Virus record (IMG/VR): IMGVR_UViG_3300047444_000176
Coordinates: 1 to 62,379 of that record
Source: a virus
DNA: 62,379 bases
Direction: 5' to 3' (one strand)
Made by a program: the position numbers and the translations under genes. Every line of letters starts with the position of its first letter. The first letter of the stretch is position 1. The notes beneath the pieces were generated by a model, which was given only the letters and a program-made list of their open reading frames with translations, did no database searches and was not told the DNA's origin. Positions 14,564 through 22,542 of this stretch are shown here, in pieces.

Positions 14564-15932
14564 CAACATCCTGCTCCTCACCGACTCGTACAAGGTCAGC
14601 CACTGGAAGCAGTACCCCAAGGGCACGACGCACGTCTTCAGCTACCTCGAAGCGCGCGACGGCGGCGAGTTCGGTCAGACGCTCTTCTTCGGCCTCCAGT
14701 ACATCATCAAGAAGTACCTCGAAGGGCAGGTCGTCACCCGCGAGAAGATCGAGGAGGCGGCCATCTTCTTCAGCCGGCACTTCGGCAACGAGACGCTCTT
14801 CAACCGCGCCGGGTGGGAGCACATCCTGCTCGCGCACGACGGGCATCTGCCGGTCATCGTCAAGGCCGTGCCCGAGGGCTCTGTCGTCCCGACGGGCAAT
14901 GTGCTCCTGACGATCGAGAATACGGACCCCGAGACCCCGTGGCTCGTGAACTACTTGGAGACCCTGCTCGTGCAGGTCTGGTACCCGACGACCGTCGCGA
15001 CCCAGTCCCGCTACATGAAGCAGGTCATCCGCGACTTCATGGAGACCACGGGCAGCAGCTTGGCCGGGCTCGACTTCAAGCTGCACGACTTCGGCTACCG
15101 TGGCTCGACGAGCGTCGAGTCGGCCGGCATCGGCGGCTGCGCGCACCTCGTGAACTTCAAGGGCACCGACACGATGGCGGCCCTTCAGGTCGCGCACGAG
15201 TACTACGCCGAGGCGATGGCCGGCTTCAGCATCCCGGCCGCCGAGCACTCGACGATCACTTCATGGGGTAACGAGCGTGCAGCCTACGAGAACATGCTCG
15301 ACCAGTATCCGACGGGTCTGGTCGCGGTCGTGTCGGACAGCTACGACATCTTCAACGCCGCAGACAAGATCTGGGGCGTGGAACTGCGCGACAAGGTACT
15401 CTTCCGCGACGGCACCGTTGTCATTCGCCCCGACAGTGGCGATCCTGTCACCGTCGTCATCAAGCTGCTCGACATCCTCGGGCAGCGGTTCGGCACCTCG
15501 CTGACGCCGACCGGCCACAAGCTCCTGAACCCGAAGGTCCGCGTCATCCAAGGCGACGGCATCGACCGCAACATGCTCCTCCGCATCCTGCGTAACATGA
15601 TGCAGGCCGGGTGGGCAGCCGACAACCTCGCGTTCGGCTCGGGCGGCGGCCTGCTCCAGAAGGTCAACCGCGACACGATCCGCTTCGCCATGAAGTGCAG
15701 CGCGATCAAGATCAACGGCCAGTGGAACGACGTGCAGAAGCACCCGTCCACCGACCCGTCGAAGAACTCGAAGGCCGGCCGGCTCATCCTCTGCAACGAT
15801 GGCACGGAGCAGTACACGACGGCGCGCGAGGGCGCTGGCACCAACCTCCTCGGCGTCGTGCTGCGGAACGGCTGGATGCCCCGGATGCAGACGCTGGCCG
15901 ACATCCGCTCGCGGGCGCAGGACAATCTGTGA
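14553..15932 (+). CDS. nadV: Nicotinamide phosphoribosyltransferase (NadV/Nampt family)
   Basis: A 459-residue protein closely resembling Nampt along its length: TDSYKVSHWKQYP at the N-terminus, KLHDFGYRGSTS with the catalytic-region histidine (H178), then VNFKGTDT. It makes NMN from nicotinamide and PRPP, feeding the adjacent adenylyltransferase. GTG start at 14553, seven bases after GGAG; an in-frame TTG at 14541 is less likely. It overlaps the end of the upstream gene by 11 bases, so the pair is one unit. In phages this pair is known as an NAD-reconstitution pathway that counters NAD-depleting defences. Confidence 0.93.
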   Translation: MLANNILLLTDSYKVSHWKQYPKGTTHVFSYLEARDGGEFGQTLFFGLQYIIKKYLEGQVVTREKIEEAAIFFSRHFGNETLFNRAGWEHILLAHDGHLPVIVKAVPEGSVVPTGNVLLTIENTDPETPWLVNYLETLLVQVWYPTTVATQSRYMKQVIRDFMETTGSSLAGLDFKLHDFGYRGSTSVESAGIGGCAHLVNFKGTDTMAALQVAHEYYAEAMAGFSIPAAEHSTITSWGNERAAYENMLDQYPTGLVAVVSDSYDIFNAADKIWGVELRDKVLFRDGTVVIRPDSGDPVTVVIKLLDILGQRFGTSLTPTGHKLLNPKVRVIQGDGIDRNMLLRILRNMMQAGWAADNLAFGSGGGLLQKVNRDTIRFAMKCSAIKINGQWNDVQKHPSTDPSKNSKAGRLILCNDGTEQYTTAREGAGTNLLGVVLRNGWMPRMQTLADIRSRAQDNL

Positions 15933-16405
15933 GGAAGCAAGACGCGAAGAAGATCGCAGCCGAGCACCGCTGGTACGAGGGTCGGTTCGGGAAGGATGGC
16001 TTCGGCACCGGCAAGCGCCGGTACACCGAGGCCGAGAAGCTCGACGCGCTCAACGCCCGCGACGCGGTCATCTTCCGCCAGCGACGTGAGATCCTCCGGC
16101 TCAGGGCCAAGGTCAAGGTGGAGGCGTTCCTCCGTACCGAGATCGAGGCTCACGTCCGCGAGAAGCACAACTGCGACTTCATCTGCCAGCACGTCACGAC
16201 TATCGCACCCATCGAGACGCCCCTGTTCTCGATGGCCGAGAAGACGAAGGCACCCGGCACAATCCACGAGTGGATGGTTGACAAGCGCCGGGAGTACTCG
16301 CTCTGGGCCCGGTTCAAGAAGGCCCTCGACTGGGTGGCCGACTGGAACTGGATGGTCATCTCGGGCGACACGAGCCACATGAAGAAGACCGAAGGAGACA
16401 TCTGA
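15929..16405 (+). CDS. Hypothetical basic helical protein (158 aa), GTG start
   Basis: The GTG at 15929 overlaps the nadV stop. Rich in Lys and Arg with long helices (REILRLRAKVKVEAFLRTEI) and an aromatic C-terminal part. The closing segment (SLWARFKKALDWV) resembles the end of the next gene's product (SLWARFNRWLKQPV), hinting at a shared motif. Function unknown. Confidence 0.55.
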   Translation: MRKQDAKKIAAEHRWYEGRFGKDGFGTGKRRYTEAEKLDALNARDAVIFRQRREILRLRAKVKVEAFLRTEIEAHVREKHNCDFICQHVTTIAPIETPLFSMAEKTKAPGTIHEWMVDKRREYSLWARFKKALDWVADWNWMVISGDTSHMKKTEGDI

Positions 16406-16989
16406 TGAAGAAGCAGCCGAGCAAGAAGGGCAAGGCGATGACGGCGCTGGCGAAGGCCAAGCTCGACCTCGCCGAGAGCGATGCGCTCCGCGACCGCATG
16501 TCGGAGATCCTGCGTGGCACGGCCAACGCGCTCCACAACGGCCCTCTGGAGAACGGCTACTGGTCGTGGCACGATCTGCCGGAACTGGCGGACGGCCTCC
16601 AGTCGAAGCTCACCGCGCAGTTGCTGGAGATCAGCAGCCTCAAGAACACGAACCAGCAGTTGCTCACCTACATCAAGACGAACCCCGACCCGGTCGTCGC
16701 CAAGCGTGGCACGGCCTACGCCGACCACGTCGAGTTCTGCGCGCAGGCCGGCATGATGCCGATGACGCCTGCGGAGTTCGCCAAGGAAGACAAGCGGCTC
16801 GTGGTCGACTGGAACCGCCGCCGGCATGGCGTCGACCCCGGTCACACGTACCCGAAGCTCGGCCATCAGGCCGCGCAGTACGACGATGGCGATGGCACGT
16901 TCGGGCCTTGCATCCGCATCCTGAAGAAGCCCTCGCTCTGGGCGCGGTTCAATCGCTGGCTGAAGCAGCCGGTGTGGGGGAAGTACTGA
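16405..16989 (+). CDS. Hypothetical protein (194 aa)
   Basis: ATG start sharing a base with the previous stop. Basic N-terminus (MKKQPSKKGKAMTALAKAKL), a helical middle and a C-terminal SLWARFNRWL element shared with the upstream protein. No enzyme motif. The two proteins may be partners or distant paralogues. Confidence 0.6.
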   Translation: MKKQPSKKGKAMTALAKAKLDLAESDALRDRMSEILRGTANALHNGPLENGYWSWHDLPELADGLQSKLTAQLLEISSLKNTNQQLLTYIKTNPDPVVAKRGTAYADHVEFCAQAGMMPMTPAEFAKEDKRLVVDWNRRRHGVDPGHTYPKLGHQAAQYDDGDGTFGPCIRILKKPSLWARFNRWLKQPVWGKY

Positions 16990-17249
16990 TGAACTATCCC
17001 ACAGTCCTCAGCCCGTGGTTCGTGGTGCAGAAGACCGCCGGGCGCAACGAGATCGGTACGCGCGATCCGATCATCACGCACATCGTCTACTTCTGCTCAC
17101 AGGAAGTCTCGCCTGACGAGTGGACGACTGACAAGAAGAAGGCAATGCTCATGATGTCCATCCACTCGGCGGCACAGATCTCGAAGGCAACAGGCGGTGA
17201 GATCCGGGCCCTCGTCACCCAAGAAGACTCAGCGGAGTTCGGTCGATGA
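16989..17249 (+). CDS. Hypothetical protein (86 aa)
   Basis: ATG at 16989 coupled to the upstream stop. Soluble alpha/beta protein (MNYPTVLSPWFVVQKTAGRN). No family recognised. Its stop overlaps the GroES-like gene. Confidence 0.55.
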   Translation: MNYPTVLSPWFVVQKTAGRNEIGTRDPIITHIVYFCSQEVSPDEWTTDKKKAMLMMSIHSAAQISKATGGEIRALVTQEDSAEFGR

Positions 17250-17524
17250 TCCAGCCACTCGGTAACAGGGTTCTCATCTCGCGCATGCCGGAGCCGAAGC
17301 CGGTCACGTCGCTCATCATCCAGCCCGACTCGGTGCTCGACAAGCCGTCGCAGTTCGGCATCGTGCTCGCCATCGGGACGAAGGTGCGCGAGTCGCTCGC
17401 GGTCGGCGACACAGTCGTCCTGCGCGACTTCAGCGGTGCGCCCGTTTCGGCCGACATGGCCGAGGGCATCGACAACGCCTTCATGATCGTCGAAGACGAC
17501 ATCCTCGGAGTCCTCAATGCGTAA
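17246..17524 (+). CDS. GroES-like co-chaperonin (92 aa)
   Basis: Length and fold pattern match GroES/Cpn10: it begins IQPLGNRVLISRMPEPK, with the usual PLGDRVLV-type strand, a mobile-loop-like region near residues 18-32, the strand FGIVLAIGTKV and a C-terminal strand DDILGVLNA. Co-chaperonins cap GroEL, and phage versions (T4 gp31 and others) adapt host GroEL for capsid folding. No GroEL partner was seen in the window, so it presumably works with the host chaperonin. Coupled to neighbours by short overlaps. Confidence 0.82.
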   Translation: MIQPLGNRVLISRMPEPKPVTSLIIQPDSVLDKPSQFGIVLAIGTKVRESLAVGDTVVLRDFSGAPVSADMAEGIDNAFMIVEDDILGVLNA

Positions 17525-17726
17525 CGCTACGGAGAACCTCATCGTCGGCGCGCTCGCGCTCGTGGGCGGCATCGTCATCATCGGCGCGCTGATGTGCGCC
17601 AGCGGCCTCGGCATCTGGCTACTCTGGAACACCGTCGCGGCCGGCCTCTTCCACCTGCCGCACCTCTCGTTCCTGAAGGCGGTCGCGATCGGCGTCGCGC
17701 TCACCATCGTCTTCCCCCGCAAGTGA
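17517..17726 (+). CDS. Small membrane protein (69 aa)
   Basis: Two hydrophobic spans (LIVGALALVGGIVIIGALMC and a C-terminal one ending LTIVFPRK). It overlaps the GroES-like gene by eight bases and the next gene by four. Function unknown. Confidence 0.55.
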   Translation: MRNATENLIVGALALVGGIVIIGALMCASGLGIWLLWNTVAAGLFHLPHLSFLKAVAIGVALTIVFPRK

Positions 17727-18340
17727 GCCTGCCCACCTTCGCAGCGATCGTGACGGGGCACAAGCAGATGCCCTTCGCGATCATGAAGAACCTCGCCACG
17801 CAGACGGTGCCTCCGACCGACGTGCTCGTCGGGGTCTCCGAGTGTCCGCTGCCGTGGGTGGTTCCCTCGTTCCCGTTCCCGTTCACGGTCGTGCCATTCC
17901 CTACGGCCTACGACTTCGGCTACGCCAAGCGCAACCTGCTGCCGATGCTGACGAAGGCCGACTACCTCGGCTTCTTCTGTCAGGACGACAGCTATGACGG
18001 CGACTACATCGAGCAGATGCTGAAGGCGGTCGACAACACGAGGGCGGTCGCAGCCTACTGCCAGTGGGATGATGGCCTCACGAAGGACAGCGTCGGCCAG
18101 ACGTGCAGCTTCCACACCGACTCGTCGACCCTCGGCAACTTCATCGTCCGCCGGGACCTCTTCGAGCAGCTTGGTGGCTTCCCGGCCGGCACGCGAGGCG
18201 AGGGTCTTCGGGATGGCAATCTGATCGAAGCCATCCGCAGGGTGGCCGAGTCGGTGGCCCGAGTCAACATCACGCTGTATCACCACAACAAGCCGTACGA
18301 GGCCGGCGTCAGGGTGACCTCATGGGGCAAGGAGGTCTGA
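17723..18340 (+). CDS. Family 2-like (GT-A) glycosyltransferase
   Basis: 205 residues from the GTG at 17723. It begins with a GT-A-type strand (LPTFAAIVTGHKQMPFAIM), has FFCQDDSYDGDYIEQM carrying the acidic DxD-like nucleotide-sugar/metal site, and later FIVRRDLFEQLGGFP, a pattern common in GT2 enzymes. It could modify host surface glycan, virion proteins or hypermodified DNA bases. Its place in the early arm argues for an intracellular target, but which one cannot be told. The longer frame from 17594 is a shadow. Confidence 0.72.
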   Translation: MSLPTFAAIVTGHKQMPFAIMKNLATQTVPPTDVLVGVSECPLPWVVPSFPFPFTVVPFPTAYDFGYAKRNLLPMLTKADYLGFFCQDDSYDGDYIEQMLKAVDNTRAVAAYCQWDDGLTKDSVGQTCSFHTDSSTLGNFIVRRDLFEQLGGFPAGTRGEGLRDGNLIEAIRRVAESVARVNITLYHHNKPYEAGVRVTSWGKEV

Positions 18341-18603
18341 TGACACCGTTCCACCAGCAACTGGAGGCGATCGGTTCGGCACTTCTGCACATCGAGAAGT
18401 TGCCGCCCGACACACCTTGGTCGCTGTTCTGCACCAACGAGGACGACGCGAGTTCGCCCACGTCGCTGACCATCTTCACGCCGTACGCAAACTGGGACGG
18501 GCTCGTGGCGCTCCTCAAGCTCCGCAGCCGGCCTACCGAAGACACGCGCATCGCCCGAGCCTTCCAGCAGGGCACGCTCTACATCACCTTCACCGAGGAG
18601 TAA
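18340..18603 (+). CDS. Hypothetical protein (87 aa)
   Basis: The ATG at 18340 shares a base with the upstream stop, after GGAGG. Compact soluble protein (MTPFHQQLEAIGSALLHIEK) without recognised domain. Confidence 0.55.
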   Translation: MTPFHQQLEAIGSALLHIEKLPPDTPWSLFCTNEDDASSPTSLTIFTPYANWDGLVALLKLRSRPTEDTRIARAFQQGTLYITFTEE

Positions 18604-18605
18604 CA

Positions 18606-19274
18606 GTGGACGAGCAGCAAGTCGATCAGCCGGCAGTACCCGAAGTCGAGGTTCCCGCGTTCCTTCGTGATGTCGACCCGGCCAAGCGCGCCGAGGTTCT
18701 CGCGAAGCTGGCGGCGGCCCGTGCTCTCGGAGCCCAGAACGCGGCGGCCGAAGCCGAGGAGCCTGCCGAGGAGCCTGCCGCTCCGCAGGCGCAGGTCCTG
18801 TTGGGCAAGGACGTCGACTGGACCGCCTACCGGCTCCAGTACAGCGTGAAGCATCTGTACCCCGAGGCGCGCTACCAAGACACGCCGCAGGGTCCGCACT
18901 GGGTCGCGATGGTGGACGAGTTCTTCTCGACCGAGCGCGACTTCCGCAGCCACAACAAGCTCGTGAAGAACCTGCGTGGTGAGGAGGTCGAGCAGTTGAA
19001 CCTCGGCATGTACCTCAATGACATGCTGAACGGCCCCGAGGGCTGGAAGCTGATCTCGGTGCTCCCCTCGTCGAGTGGGCGCGCCGGCATCCTGATGCAG
19101 CGGCAGGTCCCGGTGCTCCTGCCACACCCCGAGAAGATCGAGACCGAGACGACCGTCGAGGCTCCGAAGGACGAGGAACTGGCAGCGACGCAGGCGGCAG
19201 CGGATGCCTTCGCAGCAGAGGTTGGTGGCGCGGACGTCGTCGAGACGCCTGCTCAAGAGGAGGTCCAGCAGTGA
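18606..19274 (+). CDS. Hypothetical protein (222 aa), Ala/Glu-rich flanks
   Basis: GTG start at 18606. A central domain (about residues 65-170, DWTAYRLQYSVKHLYPEARY onward) is flanked by low-complexity Ala/Glu/Pro regions (EAEEPAEEPAAPQ and the acidic C-terminal tail). No family recognised. Coupled by overlap to the RNA ligase gene. Confidence 0.6.
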   Translation: MDEQQVDQPAVPEVEVPAFLRDVDPAKRAEVLAKLAAARALGAQNAAAEAEEPAEEPAAPQAQVLLGKDVDWTAYRLQYSVKHLYPEARYQDTPQGPHWVAMVDEFFSTERDFRSHNKLVKNLRGEEVEQLNLGMYLNDMLNGPEGWKLISVLPSSSGRAGILMQRQVPVLLPHPEKIETETTVEAPKDEELAATQAAADAFAAEVGGADVVETPAQEEVQQ

Positions 19275-20299
19275 ACAGCTTTTCAGCGTACCCCAAGGTG
19301 TGGAACCTCGGTCACCCCTCGGTGGCCGACATCCTGCTCGACGACGTGATCGTCGAGGAGAAGGTCGATGGTTCGCAGTTCAGCTTCGGCCTCGACGAGA
19401 ACGGGGTGCTCAACATCCGCTCGAAGGGCGTCGTGATGAACATCGACGCGCCCGAGGGCATGTTCAACAAGGCCGTCGCGACCGTCAAGGAACTGGCGGC
19501 CGAGGGCCTGCTCCGTGCGGGCTGGACGTACCGCGCCGAGTTCCTCCAGCAGCCGAAGCACAACGCGCTCGCCTACGATCGCGTGCCGAACAAGCACCTG
19601 ATCCTCTTCGACATCACGGTCGGGACCGAGACGTACCTCGACCGCGCGAACAAGGAGGAGGAGGCCGCGCGCATCGGGCTGGAGATCGTGCCGCTCGTGT
19701 TCATGGGCAAGATCACGGACATCGACTTCTTCAAGTCGCTCCTCAAGCAGACGAGCATCCTCGGTGGGCAGCAGATCGAGGGCGTCGTCGTGAAGAACAA
19801 CCTGCGCTTCGGCAAGGATGGCAAGCCGCTGTTCGGCAAGTTCGTCAGCCCGGAGTTCCGCGAGGTCCACAAGGGCGAGTGGAAGAAGGCCAACCCGCTG
19901 TCGCAGGACATCATCGACCAGTTGGTCGCGCAGTACCGGACGCCGGCCCGTTGGGCGAAGGCGGTCCAGCACCTGCGTGAGGCCGGCAAGATCCAGAACA
20001 TGCCGCAGGACATCGCGCTGCTTCTGCCCGAGGTCGTCCGCGACATCGAGGCCGAGTGCATCGACAAGATCAAGGACACGCTCTACAAGTGGGCGATGGC
20101 GAAGGGACTCAAGCGCGGCGTGACGGGTGGCCTGCCCGAGTGGTACAAGGCGTCGTTGCTGGAGCAGCAGTTCGCGCAGCCGATCCCGGTCGACTCACCA
20201 CCTGACCCGCGCAACGATCAGTACACCCGTGCGTACAGGGCCGTCGACCCGTCGCCCGACATGGGCTACGCGCAGGGCGGTCCTGCCGGAGCACTCTGA
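19271..20299 (+). CDS. ATP-dependent RNA ligase (Rnl family)
   Basis: A 342-residue nucleotidyltransferase. Motif I is EEKVDGSQF with the adenylylated lysine K31; motif III-like LILFDITVG, motif IV IEGVVVKNN and motif V LFGKFVSPE follow in order. This matches the RNA_ligase/T4 Rnl2-like core, with a C-terminal extension of about 120 residues. These enzymes seal 5'-phosphate and 3'-OH RNA ends, complementary to RtcB chemistry. No kinase-phosphatase (Pnkp) partner was recognised in the window. GTG start coupled to the upstream gene. Confidence 0.85.
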   Translation: MNSFSAYPKVWNLGHPSVADILLDDVIVEEKVDGSQFSFGLDENGVLNIRSKGVVMNIDAPEGMFNKAVATVKELAAEGLLRAGWTYRAEFLQQPKHNALAYDRVPNKHLILFDITVGTETYLDRANKEEEAARIGLEIVPLVFMGKITDIDFFKSLLKQTSILGGQQIEGVVVKNNLRFGKDGKPLFGKFVSPEFREVHKGEWKKANPLSQDIIDQLVAQYRTPARWAKAVQHLREAGKIQNMPQDIALLLPEVVRDIEAECIDKIKDTLYKWAMAKGLKRGVTGGLPEWYKASLLEQQFAQPIPVDSPPDPRNDQYTRAYRAVDPSPDMGYAQGGPAGAL

Positions 20300-20415
20300 T
20301 GGGCCACTTCTGGTGGTGCGACGACTGCGGTCACTCGTGGGTCCACTACGACGAGCAGCATCGTCCGCAGCCATGTCCGAAGTGCAAGAGCACGAACGTG
20401 CAGGAAGGCATGTGA
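20299..20415 (+). CDS. Zinc-ribbon micro-protein (38 aa)
   Basis: A very short gene whose ATG overlaps the ligase stop and whose stop overlaps the next ATG. The product has two metal-binding pairs, CDDC (residues 7-10) and CPKC (26-29), with the spacing of a rubredoxin-like zinc ribbon. Possibly a nucleic-acid-binding accessory to the ligase or the following nuclease, which is inference. Confidence 0.7.
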   Translation: MGHFWWCDDCGHSWVHYDEQHRPQPCPKCKSTNVQEGM

Positions 20416-21332
20416 TGTACCGCGTCAACGTGTCGGCAGTCAAGCAGTTCATGCAGTGCCGCTTCCGCTGGTGGGCCCAGTTCGTCATGAACCGGGTTCC
20501 ACTGGTGACGCCGGCCGCGCTCGACGGGGGCAAGATCCTCCATCGGGCGTTCGAGCGGTTCGAGAAGGGGACGGCCTCTCTGGCCGACTCGCTGGCGGCG
20601 GAGTGCGCGGAGTTTCGGGCGAAGATCCCGGCCGAGCATCCGTCCTGCGAGTCTACGCTGGTCAAGGCCGTCACTACATTCGAGGACGTCATCGAGGCGA
20701 TGCACCTCTGGGAAGACAAGTTCCCGGTGACGCGCGTGCTCGAAGTCGAGAAGGCCCACTCGTGGGTCGACCCGGAGCTTGACGATGTCGAGTGGCTGCT
20801 TCGTCCCGACAAGGTCGTCGTGATCGGTGGCCGCGTCTGGCATCAGCAGCGCCGAGGGCTGGCCGCGCAGAAGAACTTCGCGACCTACGTGCGGCTCCAG
20901 AACCGGAGCTACCACGAACACCTCTACGGCGAAGTGCTGCACCTCGACTACCCGGACTACCCGTACGGTGGCACCGTGTTCGACCTGCTCCGCAAGCTGA
21001 AGTACCGGACGAACGTCGGCAAGAAGAACGAGCAGGTGAAGACGGCCGAGGAGATGTTCTGCCAGATCCCGATGCGTGTCAGCCTGAAGAACGGTCTGCA
21101 CGGCTCGGTAATGGCCTCGCTTCGGCAACACGTTGAGGACATGCAGGAGTGCATCCGCAAGTGGGAGCTTCGAGGGATCATCCCGGCCCCGAACGAGGAC
21201 CAGAACGGCGGCTACTCGGGTAGCAGCGAGGACCCGTACTTCCGGGTGCTCATGGGAGAAACGACGCTCGATGACGACACCCTCTTCAAGGATCGGCAGG
21301 ACCAGTATGCTGAAGCGTCCGAGAGAGACTGA
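20415..21332 (+). CDS. PD-(D/E)XK (RecB/Cas4-like) nuclease-fold protein
   Basis: 305 residues. The N-terminal VSAVKQFMQCRFRWWAQFV resembles the S-x-L-xx-F-x-x-C-P region of PDDEXK_1 proteins, and GKILHRAFERF matches their G-x-xxH-x-x-L helix. An acidic strand precedes LRPDKVVVIGGRVWHQQRRG, which aligns with the GRxDRVD-(D/E)xK segment but has Gln-Gln-Arg where the catalytic acid and lysine usually sit. It may be an inactive or altered nuclease. In phages such proteins sit with recombinases, as here (Sak4-like gene downstream). Confidence 0.65.
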   Translation: MYRVNVSAVKQFMQCRFRWWAQFVMNRVPLVTPAALDGGKILHRAFERFEKGTASLADSLAAECAEFRAKIPAEHPSCESTLVKAVTTFEDVIEAMHLWEDKFPVTRVLEVEKAHSWVDPELDDVEWLLRPDKVVVIGGRVWHQQRRGLAAQKNFATYVRLQNRSYHEHLYGEVLHLDYPDYPYGGTVFDLLRKLKYRTNVGKKNEQVKTAEEMFCQIPMRVSLKNGLHGSVMASLRQHVEDMQECIRKWELRGIIPAPNEDQNGGYSGSSEDPYFRVLMGETTLDDDTLFKDRQDQYAEASERD

Positions 21333-22311
21333 TGAACTGTGGCACGTACTGCCTCATCCTGATGAGGACTCAGTGGTACGTGTGTTCGCTCGCGGTGGCG
21401 ATCATCGCGATGGTGACTTCGCTCGTAGTGCGGCAGAGATCCGCCGCTTCGCGAAGGCGAAGTCGGGCTGCAATGTATACGTTGCTCCGAACCCGACCGC
21501 TGCCACCGGAGGCTCCCGCCACTCGGCCTCGGACGTAACGCACTGGAGCTACCTGCTCATTGACATGGACCCCGTCAGTGAGCCGAACGATCCACGCGCT
21601 GCCATGGATGACGCGCTACTCTGGCTTGGCGAATGGTGTGGGCGCGACTTCCGTGATGGCAAGTCAGGCCGCCCGATCATCATCGACAGTGGGAGAGGCG
21701 TGCAGGCGTGGATCAGGCTCGACGACATCGAACTCAGTGACACGGTCGATCAGGGTCGGATCATCTACGACGCCATGGCCGGCCGAACACTCATTCACCG
21801 GGCCACAGCACGGCGCGTCAACGGGCACTGGCTCCAGAAGCTGGACAAGTTCCTCGGTGAGCGGTACGGCTGCAAGATCGACACGAGCGTCTCGGACCTC
21901 CCTCGCGTCATGCGGTGTCCGGGTACGCGCAACCTGAAGACGAAGCGGCTCGCGCGGTTCATCCATGCGACCGATCACATCTTCGAGGGGCTGGCCGAAC
22001 TGCTTGTCACGGGCACGCCGACCAAGTCCCTGTTCGACCCGCCGGCCCCCGAGGGAGTGGCCGCCGGCCAGCCATGGACAGACGTCTTCGCGCACCTGAC
22101 GAAGGCGGCACAGGACTACCTGACGCTTGGGCAAGCCGAGCCGGGCCGCCACAAGGCGATGTGGCACACGGCCATGAAGTTGAAGGAACTGGGCGTCACG
22201 CGGGCCGAGGCCCGGAAGGCGCTCCGTTGGGGCAACCGACTGCGAGGGAAGGAGGAGAAGCTCCCGGCCGACCAGATCGAACACGCCCTCGACACCGCCT
22301 ATCAGAAGTGA
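21307..22311 (+). CDS. Archaeo-eukaryotic-type primase / primase-polymerase
   Basis: 334 residues from the ATG at 21307, overlapping the upstream gene by 26 bases. It shows AEP motifs: YLLIDMDPV with metal-binding D86 and D88, the SGRGVQAWIRL element (usually SGxGxH; here Gln133 replaces His), and LPRVMRCPGTRNLKTKRL, typical of phage primase-polymerases. The C-terminal part resembles a PriCT-like helical domain. It would prime synthesis for the family A polymerase encoded downstream. The His-to-Gln change is unusual and may alter activity. The -10 element of the next promoter overlaps this gene's stop codon. Confidence 0.78.
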   Translation: MLKRPRETDELWHVLPHPDEDSVVRVFARGGDHRDGDFARSAAEIRRFAKAKSGCNVYVAPNPTAATGGSRHSASDVTHWSYLLIDMDPVSEPNDPRAAMDDALLWLGEWCGRDFRDGKSGRPIIIDSGRGVQAWIRLDDIELSDTVDQGRIIYDAMAGRTLIHRATARRVNGHWLQKLDKFLGERYGCKIDTSVSDLPRVMRCPGTRNLKTKRLARFIHATDHIFEGLAELLVTGTPTKSLFDPPAPEGVAAGQPWTDVFAHLTKAAQDYLTLGQAEPGRHKAMWHTAMKLKELGVTRAEARKALRWGNRLRGKEEKLPADQIEHALDTAYQK

Positions 22312-22330
22312 TACAATAGAGTTACCCACC
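22289..22330 (+). promoter_or_regulatory. Promoter with shared phage element, copy 2
   Basis: TCGACA (22289-22294), a 17-base spacer and extended -10 TGATACAAT (22309-22317), then AGAGTTACCCACC (22318-22330), identical to copies at 9748-9760 and, inverted, 62113-62125. It begins inside the stop codon of the primase gene and would drive the recombination and replication genes that follow. The best sigma70-like match of the three copies. Confidence 0.75.
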
Positions 22331-22347
22331 AACCACCCGGAGGAAGC

Positions 22348-22542
22348 ATGAACACGACCACCAGTACCGAGCCCCGCTACACCGTCGAGCAGTACGGCAC
22401 CCAGACGTTCGTCGTCATCGACGCCACGACCAAGCTGACCGTGCGGTCGCGCTTCGGCCTGACGCGCTACTTCACGTCGCACGCCTCGGCCCGCAAGGCC
22501 ATCACGCGCCTGAACCGTCCCGTCGGCGACCGTCACCGGTAA
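22348..22542 (+). CDS. Hypothetical protein (64 aa)
   Basis: First gene after the 22.3-kb promoter, with a CGGAGGAAGC ribosome-binding site before the ATG. Small basic protein (MNTTTSTEPRYTVEQYGTQT) ending in NRPVGDRHR. The last base is shared with the next ATG. No family recognised. Confidence 0.65.
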   Translation: MNTTTSTEPRYTVEQYGTQTFVVIDATTKLTVRSRFGLTRYFTSHASARKAITRLNRPVGDRHR

